DNA from: G965202665 sp965243835
GTDB lineage: Bacteria; Actinomycetota; Acidimicrobiia; Spongiisociales; Spongiisociaceae
Direction of reading: 5' to 3'
Assembly: GCA_965243835.1 (NCBI GenBank)
Contig: OZ251578.1
Coordinates: 248,001 to 312,000 of the forward strand
Length of the DNA stretch: 64,000 nt
The notes beneath the pieces were generated by a model, which had not been told where the DNA came from, did not search any database, and saw only the letters and a program-made list of their open reading frames with translations. Shown piece by piece: positions 41,744 through 50,709 of the stretch. The translations under genes and the position numbers were made by a program. How positions within the stretch are numbered: position 1 is the first letter of the stretch; each line of letters starts with the position of its first letter.

Positions 41744-42406
41744 GTGTCTGAAAACCATCTGTCAAATCGGTCACGCGTATTCGGCTATGTGGATGGCTAC
41801 AACGTCTACTACGGATTGCTGAGCAAAGGCTGGAAAAGGTTCTACTGGCTTGATTTACGGGCTTTGTTCACCACTCTCTTGCTTCCGGGCGATGAGCTGG
41901 TTGCTGTCAAGTATTTCACCGCTAGAGGGCGAGGCCCCCAAGACTCCAACCGTCGCCAAGCTATTTACTTAGGGGCTCTCTCCTCGTCAGGCGGAGTGGA
42001 GATAATCAGCGGCCGGTTCGCCAGGCGGACGCGTAAGCACTGTTCCTACTGCGGGAATTATCTTCAGTGCCTGAAGTGCGAACGCAGCGACAGGCGGAAC
42101 CAGGAAAAAACGACCGATGTCGCTATCGGCGTTAATTTGGTTGCGGATGCGCACGAAGGGCTGTACGACAAGGCCTTTCTGATGACCGGCGACAGCGACC
42201 TCATACCGGCGGTCAAGCATGTGGTGGACAGGTTGGGTAAAAGGGTGGTCGTTACCCCGCCGCCCGGACGAAGATCTGATCACCTGAATGAGGTGGGCTC
42301 CGGGGTGGCGTACTTTTCCGTCGGGGCCTTTAGGCGATCCCAGTTGCCGGAAGTGGTGATGGGGAGCGGGGGGCGGGAGTATCGGCGACCCGCCGCGTGG
42401 AGATGA
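41744..42406 (+). CDS. NYN-domain (LabA/DUF88-like) putative RNase with zinc knuckle
   Basis: 220 residues. PIN-like acidic residues are Asp17 (GYVDGYNVYYG), Asp125 (KTTDVAIGVNLV) and Asp150/Asp152 (LMTGDSDLIPAV). Between them is a Cys4 cluster (Cys100, 103, 109, 112; C-x2-C-x5-C-x2-C). GTG start follows AAAGGAG at five bases. NYN proteins are metal-dependent RNases. A second NYN gene lies at 50710-51522. Confidence 0.85.
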   Translation: MSENHLSNRSRVFGYVDGYNVYYGLLSKGWKRFYWLDLRALFTTLLLPGDELVAVKYFTARGRGPQDSNRRQAIYLGALSSSGGVEIISGRFARRTRKHCSYCGNYLQCLKCERSDRRNQEKTTDVAIGVNLVADAHEGLYDKAFLMTGDSDLIPAVKHVVDRLGKRVVVTPPPGRRSDHLNEVGSGVAYFSVGAFRRSQLPEVVMGSGGREYRRPAAWR

Positions 42407-42416
42407 CGACGCCGGG

Positions 42417-44183
42417 TTACATCCGGTCGGGAATTTCGATGCCCAGCAGGTCCAGCAACAGTTCCAGGGCGCGGCGGACGACGGCGACCAGGGTAAGCCA
42501 AGAGGCCCGCCGGTGCGGGTCGGGTTCGGTGAGGATGTGGCAGGATTCGTAGAAGGAACTGAACCCGGCGGCCAGTTGGTATGCGTATTCGGCCAGCTGG
42601 TTGGGTGCCCGCAACTCCTCCGCCCGTTCCAGGGCTTCCGGCAGGGCCAGCAGATGCAACCACAGGCGCCGTTCCGGGCCGGCGTCGGGGGCGATGACCG
42701 GGCCGGGGGACAGGTCGCGCTCCCCGGCTTTGGCGAGGATGGAGGCCATCCGCACCGCCGCCATCTGCAGGTAGGGGCCGGTTTTGCCTTCCAGGGAGGT
42801 GAACCGTTTCGGTTGGAACACGTAGTTGGAGGTCCGGTTGTTGATCAGGTCCCCGAATTTGAGGGCGGCCAAGCCCACCTGCCGGGAGATGCGGTCCCGT
42901 TCCGCGTCCGGGTAGTCGGCGGCCAGGTCCGATTCGTCCAGTCGCCGGCGGGCTTCTTCGGCCACCAGCCGGATCAGATCCTGCAAGGCCAGCACCTCCC
43001 CGGCCCGGGTTTTGTAGGGTTTGCCGTCTTTGCCGTTCATCGTCCCGAACGGGATGTGCTCCATCCGGGCGCGGGGGGCGATGCCGGTGCGCCGGGCGGC
43101 CCGGAACACCTGGGTGAAATGGTAGGACTGGCGGGCGTCCACCACGTACAGGATCAGGTCGGCCTCCAGCTCCTCGACCCGCATCCCAATGGCGGCCAGG
43201 TCGGTGGTGGAGTACAGGTAAGCCCCGCGCGAGGTGCGGACGACCAGCGGCGCGATTTCGGTTTTGTCGTCTTCTTCGGCTACTTCTACGACCACCGCCC
43301 CCTCCGACTCGCGGGCGACCCCGGCGGCGAGGGCGCCTTCCACCAGGGGGGCGAGGCGGTCCCGCACATCGCTTTCCCCATGCCACAAATCGAATTCCAC
43401 TCCCAGGTCGGCGAAGTCCCGCTTTTGGGAGCGGCGGGAAACGGTCACGAAATGGTTCCACAGGGCTAGGTAGCCGGGGCGTCCCGCCTGCAGTTCGCCG
43501 GTGGCCCGGCGGGCGGCATCGGCGGTTTCCTCGTCGCGCTCGGCTTGGGCGGCGATCTGCGGATACCATTCCTGCAGGTCGGCCAGCGCGACCGGGGGTT
43601 CCTCCGGGTAGGGGCCGGAGCGGTCGGGGTCGAAGTAGGGGAGGTCGGGGAGGCGCCGTTGGGCGGCCACGATCAGCATTCCCATCTGCAGGCCCCAGTC
43701 CCCGAAGTGGGCGTCCCCCCACACCCGGTGGCCGCGGAACCGGAGCAGGCGCTTCAGGCTGTCGCCGATGATGGTGGAGCGCAAATGTCCGACATGCATG
43801 GCTTTGGCCACATTGGGCCCGGCGTAATCCACCACGATGTTGAGGGGATTTTCCACCGGCGGCGCCCCCGCCCGTTGCGGGTCGGCGGCCACCCGGTTCG
43901 CATATTCGGCCAAGGCGCGGTCGGTGAGGGAGAGGTTGATGAACCCGGGCCCCGCTACCGAGGCCTCGGCCAGCCGCGGGTCATCGGCGAGGCGGGCCGC
44001 CGCCTGTTCCGCCACCTCCCGGGGATTGCGCCCCCCGGATTTGGCGGCGGGCAGGGCCCCGTTGCATTGGAACTGCCCCAAGTCCGGCCGGTTGGACGCC
44101 ACTACCAACCCGTACCCGGGGTCGAACCCCAAGTCGGCGAAGGCGTTCCCCAGCAGGGCGGAGAGGTCGGACAGCACGCTCAT
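42417..44183 (-). CDS. argS: Arginyl-tRNA synthetase
   Basis: 588 residues, class I synthetase. N-terminal additional domain (about 1-100), HIGH motif as HVGH (130-133) in AKAMHVGHLRSTIIGD, a KMSK-equivalent region MNGKDGKPYKTRAG, and the DALR anticodon-binding domain at the C-terminus. Essential housekeeping gene, GC-rich like the chromosome. Its start is 83 bp from the divergent defence-like operon. Confidence 0.95.
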   Translation of the reverse strand: MSVLSDLSALLGNAFADLGFDPGYGLVVASNRPDLGQFQCNGALPAAKSGGRNPREVAEQAAARLADDPRLAEASVAGPGFINLSLTDRALAEYANRVAADPQRAGAPPVENPLNIVVDYAGPNVAKAMHVGHLRSTIIGDSLKRLLRFRGHRVWGDAHFGDWGLQMGMLIVAAQRRLPDLPYFDPDRSGPYPEEPPVALADLQEWYPQIAAQAERDEETADAARRATGELQAGRPGYLALWNHFVTVSRRSQKRDFADLGVEFDLWHGESDVRDRLAPLVEGALAAGVARESEGAVVVEVAEEDDKTEIAPLVVRTSRGAYLYSTTDLAAIGMRVEELEADLILYVVDARQSYHFTQVFRAARRTGIAPRARMEHIPFGTMNGKDGKPYKTRAGEVLALQDLIRLVAEEARRRLDESDLAADYPDAERDRISRQVGLAALKFGDLINNRTSNYVFQPKRFTSLEGKTGPYLQMAAVRMASILAKAGERDLSPGPVIAPDAGPERRLWLHLLALPEALERAEELRAPNQLAEYAYQLAAGFSSFYESCHILTEPDPHRRASWLTLVAVVRRALELLLDLLGIEIPDRM

Positions 44184-44266
44184 GGCCTCCCAGCCTAAAC
44201 CACCCGCCCGCCTACCGGGACCGCTATACTTTTAACCCTTGGTAACCGCCCAACAGGAACAGGCAG

Positions 44267-46258
44267 ATGCCGCTACGTGAAACCCTGGACAACATCCGCA
44301 ACGGACCCACCCCCGGCAACGAGGAGTCGGCCAAGATGTGGATTCTGGTTCCCATCCTTCAGGATTTGGGTTGGCAACCGTTTGATATCCAGTGGGAATA
44401 TCAGGTGGGCCGGAGCAAAGGAAGGGTGGATGCCGCCCTAACTGGGCCAAAGGGAGTTACGGCTTTCATCGAAGCCAAAGCCCCCGGCAACCGTTTGGAC
44501 GATCACGTCGAGCAGGTTTTGGGATACGCGTTCCAGGAGGGGGCGAACATCTGCGCGCTGACCACCGGCCTGGAGTGGTGGTTGTACCTGCCCGCCGAGA
44601 CGGACTACAACTTCGACGAACGCCGTTTCGCCGAGTTGCGTCTCAAGGACGACCCGGTGGAACAACTGGCCACCGATTTCGTCGCCTTCCTAGGCAAGGA
44701 AACATTATTAGACGGAGAAGCCGAGAAAAAGGCCAAGCAAGTCCTAAAAGCCCGCCGCGAGGCCGAACACTTGGACAAGGAGGTCCCCGGCATCTGGCGC
44801 GAAATGCTGGTAACCCCCGACGAAGAGCTGATAGAGCTGGTAAGCAAACGCGTCTACGAAAAAACTAACCTCCGCCCCACCTCTCAACAGGTAAACTTCG
44901 CCCTCACAGGCCGCCTTTCCCCACCCTCTACCAGCCCACGACGACCCGTTGACCCCCCAAATAAAGAGATTAAACCACCAACCAGCACGCCAGGACCTAC
45001 GGCGATTCGATTGTGGGGAGAGACACAATCAGTTAAAAGCAATGCGGATATTCTTAGATGCGTTATTGATGGTCTTCTCGAACGAGGTGAGACTGAGTTT
45101 GAGAATATACCTGGAATAGGCGGTATCACTCGTACTCCTTATCAGCCCAAAATGAAGGATTATTATCAAGTGGGCTCCACCGGCATTTACTTTGTTACAG
45201 GAAAGGGCAGAGCCGTTATTGAAGATACTTATCGGCTATTAGAACACTTTGATTATACCCGTTCAGATTTAGAAATTATATATGGCAAGATGCCTCCACC
45301 AAATGGTATGAAATTGTGGGGAAAATACTATCAAGTTAAATCTTGGATTAGCATTTTGGATATTGTAGTAGATTCTCTCTATGAACGCCATGGACACAAT
45401 TTTGAACCTGGACTCGAGCTTCGTAATCAAAGAGGACCTTATATTTCTCGGGAATCTTCAGATATAGAAAGGCCCCGTCAGGTAGGCGCAAAGGATCTCT
45501 ATTTGGATCGTAACATCGGACATTTGGAGGTTAAAGAACGCGCCAAAGAATTGCTTGAGGCTTTTGGATACAAAGCTTCTGATCTAGAAATTATAGAGAA
45601 AGAAAAAGCAAGCGGCTTTGAGTTCTTGGGTAAATACCATGAGGTGAAGCACAATTATCAAGTGCTGGTTGGTGTCGCCGAAGTTCTCTTCGAACAGCAT
45701 GGTAACGATTTTGAAGGGGCCCTTGATTTGAAAGGTATATTACGTAAACCTGAGAGTGTCTCTCCTAAAAATTATCGCGAAGTGGGCTCTTCGGGTATTT
45801 TTGTGAGATTGCCGGACGCTAAATTTTTTTCTAGGTCTTATCAATTGGTAGAATACTTTGGGTATAAAGCCAGTGCTTTAAGAATTGATACTACAACAGG
45901 TTCAGTAAATTATTCTACATTAGATATATCCAGAAGCAAGAGATATGTAAAGCCGGTTCGTATTAGACTGTTTGACGAGTACCATAAAGTCAAACTATGG
46001 AAAGAGATAATAATGCGGCTTGCGGATGTGCTTTATAGACGGCATCGCTCTGATTTTGATCGTGTGTTGGGTTTAGGGACTGAAAAGAACCCTTATGCTT
46101 CTCGCCTTTCTGTAGTGTTGGAGTCAGCGTATGAAGTTGGTAATTCGGGTATTTATATCGAAACAGGGCTAAGTTCCGATAATGTCAAAAGGCGCTCCAA
46201 GAAATTGTTAGAAGAATTCGGATACAAACCCGAAGAGTTAGAAATACTGTTTGATTAG
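44267..46258 (+). CDS. PD-(D/E)xK nuclease-like protein with four copies of a ~95-residue domain
   Basis: 663 residues. The N-terminus (1-210) resembles type I restriction R-subunit N-terminal domains, with Asp55 (RVDAAL), Glu69-x-Lys71 (FIEAKAP) and Gln83 (VEQVLGYAF) as PD-(D/E)xK candidates. A Pro/Ser linker (215-245) leads to four repeats at 245-339, 345-443, 449-541 and 563-661, each with L.G.Y..VK.W, a VL..RH..DF, Y..VG..GIY and LLE.FGY....LEI pattern. The N-terminal coding DNA is GC-rich but from about 44900 it becomes AT-rich, so the repeats seem to have been joined later. TATACT at 44225-44230 may be its -10 box. First of three genes sharing the repeat. Confidence 0.8.
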   Translation: MPLRETLDNIRNGPTPGNEESAKMWILVPILQDLGWQPFDIQWEYQVGRSKGRVDAALTGPKGVTAFIEAKAPGNRLDDHVEQVLGYAFQEGANICALTTGLEWWLYLPAETDYNFDERRFAELRLKDDPVEQLATDFVAFLGKETLLDGEAEKKAKQVLKARREAEHLDKEVPGIWREMLVTPDEELIELVSKRVYEKTNLRPTSQQVNFALTGRLSPPSTSPRRPVDPPNKEIKPPTSTPGPTAIRLWGETQSVKSNADILRCVIDGLLERGETEFENIPGIGGITRTPYQPKMKDYYQVGSTGIYFVTGKGRAVIEDTYRLLEHFDYTRSDLEIIYGKMPPPNGMKLWGKYYQVKSWISILDIVVDSLYERHGHNFEPGLELRNQRGPYISRESSDIERPRQVGAKDLYLDRNIGHLEVKERAKELLEAFGYKASDLEIIEKEKASGFEFLGKYHEVKHNYQVLVGVAEVLFEQHGNDFEGALDLKGILRKPESVSPKNYREVGSSGIFVRLPDAKFFSRSYQLVEYFGYKASALRIDTTTGSVNYSTLDISRSKRYVKPVRIRLFDEYHKVKLWKEIIMRLADVLYRRHRSDFDRVLGLGTEKNPYASRLSVVLESAYEVGNSGIYIETGLSSDNVKRRSKKLLEEFGYKPEELEILFD

Positions 46259-46273
46259 AAAGGAAGGAACAGT

Positions 46274-48532
46274 ATGTCTGGCTTGATTGACGTTAAATTG
46301 ATAGACGGTACGGCGCGTACTATACGTGAGCTGTTTACCGGGCGTAAGTACGGGATAGAGTACTACCAGCGTGAATACACTTGGACGGAGTCCAATGTGG
46401 TGGAGTTGCTTGATGACCTAACCACTCGTTTTCTGGATGAATATACGGAAGGCGATGAGCGTCATAAGGTCGCCTCTTACCGTTATTATTTCCTGGGACC
46501 AATAGTTACCAACCTATCCGAAGAAGGGATACGTTACTTGGTGGATGGACAGCAACGCCTTACTACCCTAACCTTATTGTTGATTTGTCTAGATCATATG
46601 TCTAAAGATGAGGATGGGGTGGAAAGTTTGGAACAGTTAGTTTATTCGCAAAAGTTCGGTTCACGCACATTTAACATAAACGTAGACGAGCGTGAAGAAG
46701 TGATGGCTACTATTCTGGATGGTTCTTCCTCTTTTGATACGGAGGACAAGTCGATATCGGTTCGCAATATATGGGAGAGATATCAGAATGTAGTGGATCA
46801 TTTTCCTGAAGAACTCAAAGGAGAATCATTAGTGTTTTTTATTGATTGGTTACTGGAACGGGTGGTACTAGTCGAGATAGGCACCACCGACCAGGATATG
46901 GCATTAGAGGTTTTTGAAACAATGAACGACCGGGGTTTGCGTTTATCCAATACCGATATGTTGAAAGCTTTTCTACTGAGCAAACTTGACGACCGTCAGC
47001 GAATTGAAAAGACGAACGAGCTATGGCGTAATCGTATAACGGAGCTGGCAGATTTAGATAAGAATGCTGACTCGGATTTTCTGAAGCATTGGTTACGCGG
47101 GCATTACGCCGATTCAATCCGGGAACAGAAACGGGGTGCTACTCCACGCGACTTCGATATAATTGGTACCGCGTATCATAAATGGGTGCGCGATAATTGT
47201 GAAAGAATAGGGTTGTATAATTCTAGTGATTTCATGGGTTTTGCCTATCAAGACTTTGACCGAATGAGCAATAGATACAAGCAACTTCTGCAGGCTAGCT
47301 GGGAAATGACCCCTGGTTTGGAGCACTTATTTTACAACGCCACAGTGGGAATAACACTCCAATACTTGCCTATTATAGCGGCTTTAACTCCCGATGATGA
47401 TGAAGAAATTTTTCGATCAAAAACTCGTCTTATATCTGCTTATATTGACTTGTGGATGGCGAGGCTTATGGTTAACTATCGTAACTATGGATATTCAACT
47501 ATTTTACATAGAATGTTTCGATTGAGTAAAGAACTCCGTAATCGAGAATTGCATGAAGTTCAAGAAATATTGGCGAATTGGGTAGCTGGCTTACCAGATT
47601 CCTTTGAGGGCGTTATGCATTTTCGGCTTCACGGTCAGAATCGTTGGCGCATTAAATACTTGTTGTCACGGATGACAGCTTGGGTTGAGGCGAATTGCGA
47701 CGGTAGCGGTCAGTTTGTTGATTATATGGATTCACAACGCCAAAGCCCTTATGAGGTGGAACATATTTGGGCTAATAAATACGCTCGACATATAGATGAG
47801 TTTGACAGCCCGGATGACTTCGATCGTAGTAGAAATCGTTTTGGTGCTTTAGTGCTTTTACCGAAGAGTTTCAACGCCAGCTATGGTGATAAGCCTTATT
47901 CAGAAAAGGTAGAACATTATTACGGTCAGAATTTATTGGCACGGTCGCTTCACCCTAGAACCTACGAGAATAATCCTTCTTTTAAAGGATTTATAGCGAA
48001 GACAGGGTTGCCTTTTAAACCTTATCCCGATTCTTTTACAAAGGATAATATAGAAGAGAGACAGGATTTGTATCGTCAGATTTGTGAGCAGATTTGGGAT
48101 CCGGACACCTTGGGTTTGGGCGGAGGCGCATCACAATCAATCCCTAAAAGTACTAACCCTAAAATGACTAAAAGAAATATGTCTACATATGACATTTTGG
48201 GATTGGAGTTGTTTGGTGAATATTATCAGGCGGAACATAAATACCCAAAATACCAAGTACTACAAATTGTTGCTGATGAAGTCTACAAGAGGCACCGTGA
48301 TGATTTTCATCGGGCGTTGGAGATCGGCGGCTTTGTAAGTGAGCCTTCTCCTCAAAACCCTGATGAATATTATAAGATAGGGTCATCGGGAGTATATGTT
48401 CTTGCCGCCTCGGGGCTTTTTGATAAGTCGTATAAACTATTGGACCTTTTTGGTTACCAACGGGGGGCTCTTAGAATTGACACTTCGGAAGGGCCCATCA
48501 ACCCTTCAACTTATGAGGTGGATGATGAGTAG
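46274..48532 (+). CDS. GmrSD-like DUF262/HNH protein with one copy of the shared domain
   Basis: 752 residues. DUF262 (GmrS-like) N-terminus: YYQREYTWTESNVVELLDDL and DGQQRLTTLTLLL (DGQQR at 91-95). GmrD/DUF1524-type HNH: EVEHIWANKY with His497, then RNRFGALVLLPKSFNAS. Residues 642-735 are a copy of the domain found in the upstream gene, most like its third copy (both end ALRIDT followed by N.ST). GmrSD proteins are type IV restriction enzymes against modified phage DNA. It follows 15 bp after the previous gene behind AGGAAGG. AT-rich codon use throughout. Confidence 0.85.
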   Translation: MSGLIDVKLIDGTARTIRELFTGRKYGIEYYQREYTWTESNVVELLDDLTTRFLDEYTEGDERHKVASYRYYFLGPIVTNLSEEGIRYLVDGQQRLTTLTLLLICLDHMSKDEDGVESLEQLVYSQKFGSRTFNINVDEREEVMATILDGSSSFDTEDKSISVRNIWERYQNVVDHFPEELKGESLVFFIDWLLERVVLVEIGTTDQDMALEVFETMNDRGLRLSNTDMLKAFLLSKLDDRQRIEKTNELWRNRITELADLDKNADSDFLKHWLRGHYADSIREQKRGATPRDFDIIGTAYHKWVRDNCERIGLYNSSDFMGFAYQDFDRMSNRYKQLLQASWEMTPGLEHLFYNATVGITLQYLPIIAALTPDDDEEIFRSKTRLISAYIDLWMARLMVNYRNYGYSTILHRMFRLSKELRNRELHEVQEILANWVAGLPDSFEGVMHFRLHGQNRWRIKYLLSRMTAWVEANCDGSGQFVDYMDSQRQSPYEVEHIWANKYARHIDEFDSPDDFDRSRNRFGALVLLPKSFNASYGDKPYSEKVEHYYGQNLLARSLHPRTYENNPSFKGFIAKTGLPFKPYPDSFTKDNIEERQDLYRQICEQIWDPDTLGLGGGASQSIPKSTNPKMTKRNMSTYDILGLELFGEYYQAEHKYPKYQVLQIVADEVYKRHRDDFHRALEIGGFVSEPSPQNPDEYYKIGSSGVYVLAASGLFDKSYKLLDLFGYQRGALRIDTSEGPINPSTYEVDDE

Positions 48533-50198
48533 TTTTTTGGTTAAGGGGCCGGCTCAACTGAGCGGGCACTTTCAGCCGGTGGGGAACAAGAATGCGGCCC
48601 TGCCGATTATCGCCGCCTGTTTGCTGGCGGAGGGGCCGGTTACTTTGCGCAACGTGCCGATGATCGGGGATGTGGAGTCGCTACTGGCCATCCTGGAGGA
48701 AATGGGGGCCGCGGTGGACCGCCGGGGAGGGGGAACCATCCGCATCGACGCCCGCAATGTGGACTCGCCTGCGGTTTCGGCGGAGCTGGCGGGGGCGATT
48801 CGGGCCTCCATCCTGCTCGCCGGACCACTCTTGGCCCGGTTCGGGCAGGTGACAATTCCGCCTCCCGGCGGGGACGTCATCGGGCGTCGTCGCATCGACA
48901 CGCATGTGCGGGGGCTGACCGCCATCGGCGCCCGCTACAAATACGAGGGCGGGCATTCTTTCACCGCCGACTCCCTCACCGGCGCCGACGTGTTCTTGGA
49001 CGAGCCGTCGGTCACCGCCACCGAAAACCTGATAATGGCCGCTTCCAAAGCATGGGGCACCACCGTCATCCAGAACGCCGCCTGCGAACCGCACATCCAG
49101 GACCTGTGTCATTTCCTGAACTCGCTGGGGGCGCGCATCACCGGCATCGGCAGCAACATTCTCACCATCGAGGGGGCGGATTCGCTGAGCGGCGGCGAGC
49201 ACGACATCGTTCCCGACCATATTGAGATCGGAAGCATGATCGTGTTGGCCGCCGTAACCGGTTCCGAAATAACCATCGGCGGGATACGCTCCGGTGAGAT
49301 CAGGCCCATCAACCTGGCTTGGCAACGGCTGGGCATCGATTACCACCTGCAAGCGGACGGCTCCGCCCTGGTCTGCGCCCATCAGAACCTCACCGTGTCC
49401 CCCGACTTGGGCGGCGCGGTGCCCAAAATAGAGGACGGGCCGTGGCCGTCCTTCCCGGCCGACCTGACCAGCATCGCGGTGGTGGCCGCCACCCAGGCCA
49501 CCGGTTCCATAATGATCCACGAGAAAATGTTCGAGTCGCGAATGTTCTTCGTGGACCGGCTGATCGGGATGGGGGCCCGCATCGTGCTGTGCGACCCGCA
49601 CCGGGTGATGGTGCTCGGCCCCACCCCCTTGCATGCCAGCCCGGTGGCCAGCCCCGACATCCGGGCCGGGATGGCCCTGCTCATCGCCGCCCTGGCCGCC
49701 GAAGGCCAAAGTCGCATCGATAACGTGGAACAGATCGAACGGGGCTACGAAGCCCTCGACAGCCGACTCACCGCCCTAGGAGCCCAAATCGAACGCCTCG
49801 ACGGGTTGGAAAGCACCAGATCGGCGGTAGCCAAAAAACCGAAAACCAGGAAACGTTCCCAAACCCCTCCTCCTGCGGGTCTGCAAATACTAGGCCGCGA
49901 ATTGCAACCGACGTCTTGGGCGGATGCAGTCCGGGAGACTGTTCGAGAGATGCTCGCCCGCCACCCCGATATTTACCAGGAGACTATGTTGGGCCTCCCA
50001 CGGTGGATTGATAGTAGTGGCGATAGCCGTCTCGCCTATCCGCTAGAATCCAGGCCGCCACACAGATACGGCACAGTTATCGGCGGAGTAAGAGTATTTG
50101 ATAATTACAACGCAATAGGAGCGAAAGAGGCTGTTGACATTGTTTTAAACGGATTTGGCTACCAAGCCGACGCCGTTCGCGAATGGACTTTGACATAG
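48525..50198 (+). CDS. murA: MurA (UDP-GlcNAc enolpyruvyl transferase) with C-terminal extension resembling the defence-gene domain
   Basis: 557 residues against ~420 for the family. The enzyme part is complete: GNKNAALP with Lys22, RASILLAGPLLARFG, FPADLTS and FESRMFFVDRL. The position of E. coli Cys115 is Asp117 (PGGDVIG), as in mycobacteria, which predicts fosfomycin insensitivity. A basic linker (about 425-448) leads to 451-557: LQILGRELQPTSW, MLARHPDIYQ, RYGTVIGGVRVFDNYN, LNGFGYQADAV, which follows the pattern of the repeats in the two upstream genes. ATG 48525 (or 48522) overlaps the stop of the GmrSD-like gene, behind GAGGTGG. The body is GC-rich, unlike its upstream partner. Confidence 0.88.
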   Translation: MSSFLVKGPAQLSGHFQPVGNKNAALPIIAACLLAEGPVTLRNVPMIGDVESLLAILEEMGAAVDRRGGGTIRIDARNVDSPAVSAELAGAIRASILLAGPLLARFGQVTIPPPGGDVIGRRRIDTHVRGLTAIGARYKYEGGHSFTADSLTGADVFLDEPSVTATENLIMAASKAWGTTVIQNAACEPHIQDLCHFLNSLGARITGIGSNILTIEGADSLSGGEHDIVPDHIEIGSMIVLAAVTGSEITIGGIRSGEIRPINLAWQRLGIDYHLQADGSALVCAHQNLTVSPDLGGAVPKIEDGPWPSFPADLTSIAVVAATQATGSIMIHEKMFESRMFFVDRLIGMGARIVLCDPHRVMVLGPTPLHASPVASPDIRAGMALLIAALAAEGQSRIDNVEQIERGYEALDSRLTALGAQIERLDGLESTRSAVAKKPKTRKRSQTPPPAGLQILGRELQPTSWADAVRETVREMLARHPDIYQETMLGLPRWIDSSGDSRLAYPLESRPPHRYGTVIGGVRVFDNYNAIGAKEAVDIVLNGFGYQADAVREWTLT

Positions 50199-50275
50199 GG
50201 GCCCCGCTGGGGTACAGTTTTTGTGAATGCTCCCCGCCGTCTGGGGCCAACCTGGACTGGCGGGGCTTATTTATG
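50190..50275 (+). repeat. Promoter-plus-hairpin repeat, copy 1
   Basis: TTGACA (50190-50195, inside the murA 3' end), 17 bp, TACAGT (50213-50218), eight bases, then ATGCTCCCCGCCGTC. CCCCGCC (50232-50238) pairs with GGCGGGG (50259-50265). The ATG opens a 17-codon frame (MLPAVWGQPGLAGLIYG). It could be a small RNA, a leader peptide or a relic of a mobile element. The second copy lies at 50448. Confidence 0.6.
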
Positions 50276-50294
50276 GATAGGTGATATCCGATGC

Positions 50295-50376
50295 CTGCTG
50301 TAGGGAAACGATCACCGACCGGTTGACGCAGAACATTCGAATGCAACGGTTCAATCGCCAGCCGCACCCCCGCCGC
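50295..50376 (-). pseudogene. Fragment copied from the sugar-phosphate isomerase gene
   Basis: About 80 bp resemble 52158-52235 inside the isomerase gene (shared AGGGAAACGATCACCGACCG, GCAGAACAT and TCGCCAGCCGCACCCCCGCC). On the minus strand it reads RLAIEPLHS, as in the intact protein, but is broken afterwards. It is a short decayed duplicate 1.9 kb from the source. Confidence 0.7.
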
Positions 50377-50447
50377 CGTTGCCTCCTCCTCCGCCTAAGT
50401 GCTCACCCTGTGGCGGAGCCGCGCGAAGCCGTTCGTCAATAGACGAT

Positions 50448-50540
50448 TTGACAGGGGGTCCCGGTGGTGTATAGTTTCTGTTAATGCTCCCCGCTGTCCG
50501 GGTCCTTGGGGCCTGAACTGGCGGGGATTTAGTTATAGGG
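50448..50540 (+). repeat. Promoter-plus-hairpin repeat, copy 2
   Basis: TTGACA (50448-50453), 16 bp, TATAGT (50470-50475), eight bases, then ATGCTCCCCGCTGTC. CCCCGCT (50489-50495) pairs with GGCGGGG (50520-50526), where one G-C pair of copy 1 is replaced by a G-U pair. The ATG opens only 10 codons here (MLPAVRVLGA). The rest of the gap to 50709 shows no gene. Confidence 0.6.
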
Positions 50541-50709
50541 GCTTTGCGTTGAGGGGGAGTGAGGGTGAGGGTAAGTTCCGGTTGGGTTTGCCGGTGTAGA
50601 GGAGCACTTGGGTTCTGTCGTTACGGAATCCGAAGGCTCCGCCACCCCCTCCACCCCCACTATCTCCACCTCCCCCGAGTGTTCCACCCAGACGACGCGG
50701 CGTGTTGGT

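Noticed and set aside
41331..41774. Minus-strand frames through the hairpin-palindrome repeats reading MVKTARPSGGGSFLC
   Set aside because: The similar peptides only reflect the repeated DNA; the frames differ elsewhere and have no ribosome-binding sites.
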